A stretch of 64,000 nucleotides of DNA, taken from assembly GCF_019175385.1 (NCBI RefSeq), contig NC_083340.1, forward strand, positions 7,541,706 through 7,605,705. The letters are read 5' to 3'. Below are positions 58,900 to 64,000 of this stretch, piece after piece (position 1 is the first letter of the stretch; each line of letters opens with the position of its first letter). The notes below the pieces were generated by a model. That model was given only the letters and a program-made list of their open reading frames with translations. It made no database searches and had not been told where the DNA came from. The position numbers and the translations under genes were made by a program. The DNA comes from Lycium barbarum. Lineage: Eukaryota > Streptophyta > Magnoliopsida > Solanales > Solanaceae.

Positions 58900-61800
58900 C
58901 TAATTTCCAGCAAATTTGCCCATCATTTTCGCAATAATAGGAGCAACCTTAGGATTTGCTTGATGCTTGGCCAAATTAGCAGGGTTCTTCATCACTGCAA
59001 CATACCAACCACATTCAGTAAGAGAAAACCATGAAACTAGTATATCTCAAAACACCCATAGTATGTGTAACACTGAAGTCTACAAGGATGCAATTTCGCA
59101 AATCTACTGCAAGTTATTATATGCAATTGATCAGCAACAATGATAAGAGACTACACTTCCTAGAAACATTATATATGATCCTAACCACTTTTTTTTTTTT
59201 TTTAATGACATGGGAACCCGCAGCCAGTACCCTTCGGGTGCGCACAGGGTAATCCAGCTCCTGTGCAATAGCTCGCAAACCACACAGGAGAGGTAACCCT
59301 AACTAGGCAAGCCCCGTGTGACGAGCTCAACCCAGAAGGCAAATCCTCTGCTGCCGTAGGCAGGGGGTTTCGAACCTGAGAACTCCATTATGAAAGCCCC
59401 ATGATCAACTATATTAGCTCAACTGTTACTCTTCTTCTACTTGATCAAAAACGGTAACTCATGCAACAGCTACTTAACATGTTTGCCTCCTCTTTCTAAG
59501 CTTAATGAGATAAAGGACAAGCAAAGAGATGCGGAGAATATGTTTGTCTGTGATATATGCAACAGAACTCTCTAAAGAGAAATTGATATTCTCTTGCTCA
59601 AATTTCTTTAGTTTGAGGGTAATTAATATGCATGCTTGACCATCTGCTGTTGCTAATTAATTAGATTTCGTATAGGAGATACACAACAATCAAGCAGCCT
59701 TGTGGACATTTTCCTTTTCTGTTGTTTTTTCCTTTTGATATGGACCTCACAGGTCCTATCAAGTGGCATAGATATATTTAGATAACCATTGAAGAATCAA
59801 TTTATTGGAGGTGTTCAGTTTTTTAACTAGAAAAAAAAAGAAGACGATTCGAACAGACTTCCACTGATTGGACTGGTTGTTAATAAGCTGGTGATAGCAT
59901 CAATTCCCCTTAGCATGTTTATACCGTGTTGATGCATCACATGTGATATTTAACCATCAGACACTAACGAGCATATTTAGGAGATGTTCCAAAATAGTTA
60001 ATCTTCCAAAATATAAAGCAGTATGTAATTGTTATTCAATACGAAATGAAATAGATACGTTGCAAAGCTATGTGAACTTTATAGTATATAGTAAATATGT
60101 GATAATTGATAATCATCTTCAAGTGAAACAGCTAGATGACTTGTCAAGAAGTGAAATGCCTTAATTATCCAAGCAAACCATGTGAGAGATAACTAGAATA
60201 GACAGGCTAAAAGGTTAGGACAAAAAGGAAAGTACCATCTTGCAGGGCAGCCATGACATCTGGATCCTTGAAAGCCGCCATTAACTCGGGGTCCTGCTCC
60301 AGCCAAAAAAATGAAGGATATTTTAGTTTCTTTGCTATGGACAAACAGTGACTTGAAAGATTCATTTACTATAACAGCAATGCAAGATTTATCTTTTTTA
60401 TTTGAAATAAATCTTCACCTAAGATAATACCTTTGTACAAACATTTACATTAAGACCATAATTTGCTTCAAAAGTAAACATACAAAAGCAGTTATACTTA
60501 CATTTAATATTTTGCTGTAATCCATGCCCCCAGGCATACCTCCAGGCATGCCCCCAGGCATACCTCCAGGCATGCCCCCCATGCCAGGCATACCCCCAGG
60601 CATGCCCCCCATGCCAGGCATACCTCCAGGCATGCCCCCCATGCCAGGCATACCCCCAGGAAAACCTCCTGGCATCCCACCGGGGAAGCCACCAGCTCTC
60701 CCGCTTGATGAGGATTCTTCTTGCTTCTTGGCCTTTTCATAAGCAGCCTGAGATACAAGGCATAAACGAATATTAACATGCAGAAAAGGTGCCACTCAAA
60801 CATAAAACCAAACAAGTAATTAAGGGTTACCTGAGCTTCAGCCTTTCTTCTCAGTCTCTCACGCTCAATCTTTCTATCTTCTCGTTCTTTGCGCAGCCTA
60901 TCATACTTCCTGCGGTGTTCTTCAATTCTATGTGCATTTGGCTCAACCTATGATAGAGACAACACATACTTGACAATAATGACCATAGAAACTTCAGCAA
61001 AATGAAACAAGATAACAAGGGCCTATGCCTGAGTCATGTGGCATCACCCCAAAGTTTTTAAACAAAAAACAGGCCACCTAGCACTGCAACTTAACCACAT
61101 AGATGTTCTGAGATCATTAACTAGTTTGGCCAAGCTTTTGAGAAGTCAAAGGTGCTTATTTTAGGGAATTAAGGCACATAGCCAAGATTTTAGGAAAAGA
61201 ATAAGCGCTTTTAAGAAGTAGTAGATGTTGTTTTTCAAAAGCGGAAGTCAAAAGCGGAAAAAAGTAACTTTTCCCCAAAGCACTTTTGGAACCTCACCAA
61301 GCAAAATTAATGTTCTAATATTGGCAAAAGTTTTTTTCGACTTGGTCGACCAAACACAAACTACTACTCTCCAAAGTGCTTATTCGAAAAGCACGTTTGA
61401 AAAAAAAAAAACACTTTTTCAAATAGCAGATTTTGAAAGCTTGGTTATACTTGCTATATGTCACAGGAAGCAAACCTTCTTAAGCACAGCACTTATTTCT
61501 TCATCATAGTCCAGCTTCGAAGCCAAGTGAAGATCCTTAGCAGCTGCCTCCCATTGTCCCAGCATGGCTCTTGCAATGCCACGAGTTTTGTAACCTTTAG
61601 CAGAATCTGGGTTTATCTGCAAAAACAGTCAAGTGTCCATGATCTATTGAACACAAAATTGCAGCTCACTGCCTCTACATAAATACCAAGTGATCCAAAA
61701 AAAATTCCCTGAAATGCGATGCAGGACAAAAGAAAAAGAAAACTGCTTTCACCAGAGTCATGTTATCTACTTTTTCAAATTGTAACTGATATTTATACAT

Positions 61801-62905
61801 TGTCTGACAAAAGCATTTAAAGGATAAAAAAGAATGATTTCCATAATTACCATATTAGGAAATTCAAAATAGGAAAATCAAGAAACATTCACGGAAGACT
61901 TATAATGTATTCAGCCACATAAAATACGGATTAACTAGGAAGCATGCAAATCTAATGCCTACATGCCTCCACGTCCGCCACAAGAATGGAAGAGCATATA
62001 AAGAGGATATGCATGATAACTCAGGGTATTTTCCATATAAAGCCCGCAAGAAATATTACTTGGTCGTTGAATTTTTTTTGGGGTGGGGGGAGGATAAAGC
62101 CACTCACTGCAATTATCGTGTGACCTTATCAAAAAAATATTTGTGTAATTAAAATTGACGCATAAAAACAGCCAAATTCATGTATTAAATCTGATAGCAA
62201 GATCAACCTCCAACGCTGCAGTTGCATCTCGTATGGCAGCATTTGGCTTCTTCATCTTGATATAAATACTAGCTGTGTAAGACAAAAGCAACGAACTGTG
62301 AATAGTTGAATGCAAATGAATACTCGAATAATAAAAAATCAACATCAATAACCACTTTGAAAGCAGGTGGCAACTGTACCTCTAGTAGCATACATAATTG
62401 CAGATTTAGGATTGAGGAGAACTGCCTTTGTAATATGCTCAATTGCATCTTCTAGCTTACCTGATGAACACAAACAACAAAAGTGAGTGACATGATGCCC
62501 ACTGATTTTGTGAACACACAGATATGCATGCAGAACATATAGACATTGAACAGCAGATATTGAACAGCATCACCTTCAGAAATTGCTTCCATGGCCTGAG
62601 CTTTGGACTCCTGAGAAGCATCGCGGCTTTCTTCAGTCACCTCCACAGAAGAGTCTCCCATCTAGAAAAACATGTAAAAAATAAACATGAGCCTCTAAAC
62701 CCAAAACAGAAAGCAAATGTTAATCAGTCGGACAGCAGACCTTCTGTGGCTCATCATTGTCAGGTTCTACAGTGTCACTCTCATCAAGCTCAACATCAGA
62801 TTCAACTATCTCAGGCTCCTCCTCTTCTTCAACTGTCTCTTTCGTGTTAGCATCGTTCTCAACATCATCTATCTCGTCATCACTCTCATCCACCACATGA
62901 GACTT
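58900..62905 (-). CDS. HIP: HSP70-interacting protein (HIP/ST13/FAM10 type), 5' end outside the window
   Basis: There are nine exons: 62905-62741, 62661-62574, 62460-62380, 62272-62208, 61616-61476, 60947-60831, 60747-60502, 60293-60236 and 58994-58900. All splice with GT-AG and keep phase, giving 351 residues and TAG at 58900-58902. In order: an acidic stretch ([11 protein letters not shown]...), three TPR motifs (from [20 protein letters not shown] to the stretch around [17 protein letters not shown]), a charged helix ([20 protein letters not shown]), a GGMP-type repeat (FPGGMPGG...), and a C-terminal STI1/DP domain ([20 protein letters not shown], then [20 protein letters not shown]). HIP binds the HSP70 ATPase domain in the cytosol and stabilises its ADP state. 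The N-terminal dimerisation exon was not found up to 64000. Introns contain a SINE and a MITE. Confidence 0.95.
59189..59425 (-). mobile_element. tRNA-derived SINE (Solanaceae type) in a HIP intron
   Basis: The minus strand shows a B box GGTTCGAAACC (about 59366-59376), a tRNA-like start near 59425, a body with CTGTGTGGTTTGCGAGCTAT and CGCACCCGAAGGGTACTGG, and ends in a run of A (T on the plus strand, 59189-59203). The target duplication was not recognised. Confidence 0.72.
60524..60700 (-). repeat. GGMP-coding tandem repeat in HIP
   Basis: Units of CCCCCAGGCATACCTCCAGG and CATGCCAGGCATGCC type on the plus strand encode GGMPGG and GMGGMPGG on the minus strand, all within one exon. This corresponds to the GGMP repeat known from animal HIP. 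Confidence 0.9.
61123..61450. mobile_element. MITE-like element in a HIP intron
   Basis: The ends are TTTGGCCAAGCTTTTGAG and a diverged complement (TTTGAAAGCTTGGTTATA). Between are repeated AAGTGCTT/AAGCACTTTT motifs in both directions, as in a common Solanaceae MITE. The boundaries are approximate. Confidence 0.5.
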
Positions 62906-63272
62906 CTGCATAGCAAATGTTAGATCAACAGGACAATATGAAAACCAACAAGAGCCGTATAACTTTCCCATTACCCCGTATTTAATGAGAAACCATGGAC
63001 CATACTGATACAATAACTTTATATATATATATATATTATATATATATATAATGTGGACACTTGCAGTTGCAGGTATGTAAAGAAAACCATCATCAAATCA
63101 ATTAATCAATCAACTGCACCGCACTCCCATGCTAGTTGTGTTCTACATCCATACTACATTTCACCCTATTCAAACCCATTTCACTGCAATACAGTCAGTA
63201 CTTTGTCTTTTATAGCATATTAGAAGTTTCCTAAACATCACACGTACCTACCTAGAGGCTGAAGCTAAATAA

Positions 63273-63465
63273 GTGTAACAACAACTCAGCCTTAGTCCCA
63301 GCTCGTTAGGATCCTTCGCTTCCATTATAACAACATACCCAGTGTAATCCCACAAAGTGGGGTCTGCAGAGGGTAAAGTGTACGCAAACCTTACCCCTAC
63401 GCCCCTACCTAGGAGGTAGAGAGGTTGTTTCCGACAGACCCTCGCCTCAAGGAAAACCAGTTCAA
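63273..63465 (-). mobile_element. TS-type SINE fragment
   Basis: The minus strand reads GTCGGAAACAACCTCTCTAC, GGGGTAAGGTTTGCGTACAC, ACCCTCTGCAGACCCCACTT and TGGGATTACACTGGGTATG, then TTGTT units. This is the 3' part of the tobacco TS SINE family. The 5' tRNA head was not seen. Confidence 0.78.
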
Positions 63466-63699
63466 AGCAGTACGGAAAAGGAAGTTGCGGAAATGAAGAA
63501 GCCGTGGCAAAATACTACAGAAAGCATGACATAACATTTTGAACAGTAACTAGAACAAACTAATAGCTAATCATCAAAGTACAAGAAGCAGCAAGAAACT
63601 AACAGGAATAATGCTACGACTACTAGAGATTATAGGTCTTTTAAGACAACCTTATTTCATGTAATTTTAGGACTAAGTTTTTCGGAAAATAATAGGTCG

Positions 63700-63836
63700 T
63701 AGATTCTCTTTGCTCAGTCAATATCCACACTGTATTCTGTGTTTACGTGTATATATTAACTTTTGAACACCCTCAATAAATTATATTTAGCTTCTTTTTT
63801 CGAACACCCTGAATGAAAATTCTAGATCCGCCACTG
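63700..63836 (-). mobile_element. hAT-type element end, fragment
   Basis: The minus strand starts CAGTGGCGGATCTAGAATTT and continues TCATTCAGGGTGTTCGAAAA, a terminus frequent in Solanaceae. No opposite end was found. Confidence 0.5.
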
Positions 63837-63847
63837 TATTCTTTGCA

Positions 63848-63930
63848 AAAAACTATAATCAAACACAACTCCAACTTCAAAAATTCCAAATAAAGTGAAA
63901 AATATTTGGCTTTCATAGCCAAACACCTAA
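63848..63930. mobile_element. Fragment related to the Tourist-like MITE at 27915
   Basis: AATCAAACACAACTCCAACT and CATAGCCAAACACCTAA correspond to the complement of the 27915-28198 element. Confidence 0.45.
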
Positions 63931-64000
63931 TAAGATTTTACAGAATGATTATTAATTAATTCAACAAATAAATAGCCTAAACTACATTATCTCAAATTCA

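Larger units (their letters stand above)
62906..64000. other. HIP intron or upstream region, repeat-filled
   Basis: No further HIP exon was recognised on the minus strand. Contents are a (TA)n run (63019-63051), a TS-type SINE (63273-63465), and fragments of two transposons near the right edge. Confidence 0.6.

Noticed and set aside
60524..60742. Plus-strand [16 protein letters not shown] frame
   Set aside because: It is the antisense of the GGMP-coding repeat of HIP.

Overview
This is plant nuclear DNA, most likely from a Solanaceae species. I infer this from spliced plant genes, two tRNA-type SINEs resembling the tobacco TS and SolS families, and repeats with termini familiar from Solanaceae. 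The genus cannot be fixed from the sequence. About 64 kb holds only two host genes, both on the minus strand. One is an R2R3-MYB transcription factor of the MYB85/ODORANT1 type (21415-23093). The other is the 3' nine exons of an HSP70-interacting protein (HIP/ST13 type, 58900-62905), whose 5' end lies beyond the window. From memory, their Arabidopsis counterparts (MYB85, At4g22680, and HIP1, At4g22670) carry consecutive locus numbers. The window therefore looks like a conserved gene pair pushed about 36 kb apart by transposons.

Layout from left to right. Positions 1-7593: a decayed minus-strand Copia (Copia-1) cut in its integrase by a 4.4 kb LTR-like unit of family A (1852-6283, duplication ACGCC). 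8598-12501: a plus-strand 5'-truncated Copia (Copia-2). 12.5-14.5 kb: a Stowaway MITE and a Helitron-type 3' end. 14557-19247: a minus-strand solo LTR of family C (duplication ATATT) that itself contains a plus-strand solo LTR of family B (16224-18601). 19301-20036: a MULE-like element with a perfect 9-bp duplication. 21.4-23.1 kb: the MYB gene, whose only intron carries a Stowaway MITE directly on the splice donor. 24-31 kb: AT-rich spacer with a CACTA-like unit, a Tourist-like MITE and a hAT-type element.

Positions 31358-53759 form one Copia element (Copia-3, minus strand, duplication CATAC, both LTRs and the primer site present) exploded by nested insertions. These are element D, a non-autonomous LTR element with its own zinc-knuckle protein (32515-37500, duplication GCATC); a family B solo LTR (39530-46800), itself split by a second family A unit (40864-45272, duplication AGAGT); and a nearly intact L1-type LINE (47438-52545, 17-bp duplication). 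The right part holds two nested MULE-type foldback elements of one family (55707-57737 around 55861-56916) and then the HIP gene, whose introns contain a SINE and a MITE.

The host genes have no visible functional link. The MYB is expected to act on phenylpropanoid or secondary-wall genes, and HIP is an HSP70 co-chaperone. Everything else is a transposon record in which target duplications let the order of events be read. The strongest observations are the MITE on the MYB splice donor, the conserved MYB-HIP neighbourhood, the fully resolved nest inside Copia-3, and element D with its unfamiliar protein and its shared minisatellite.
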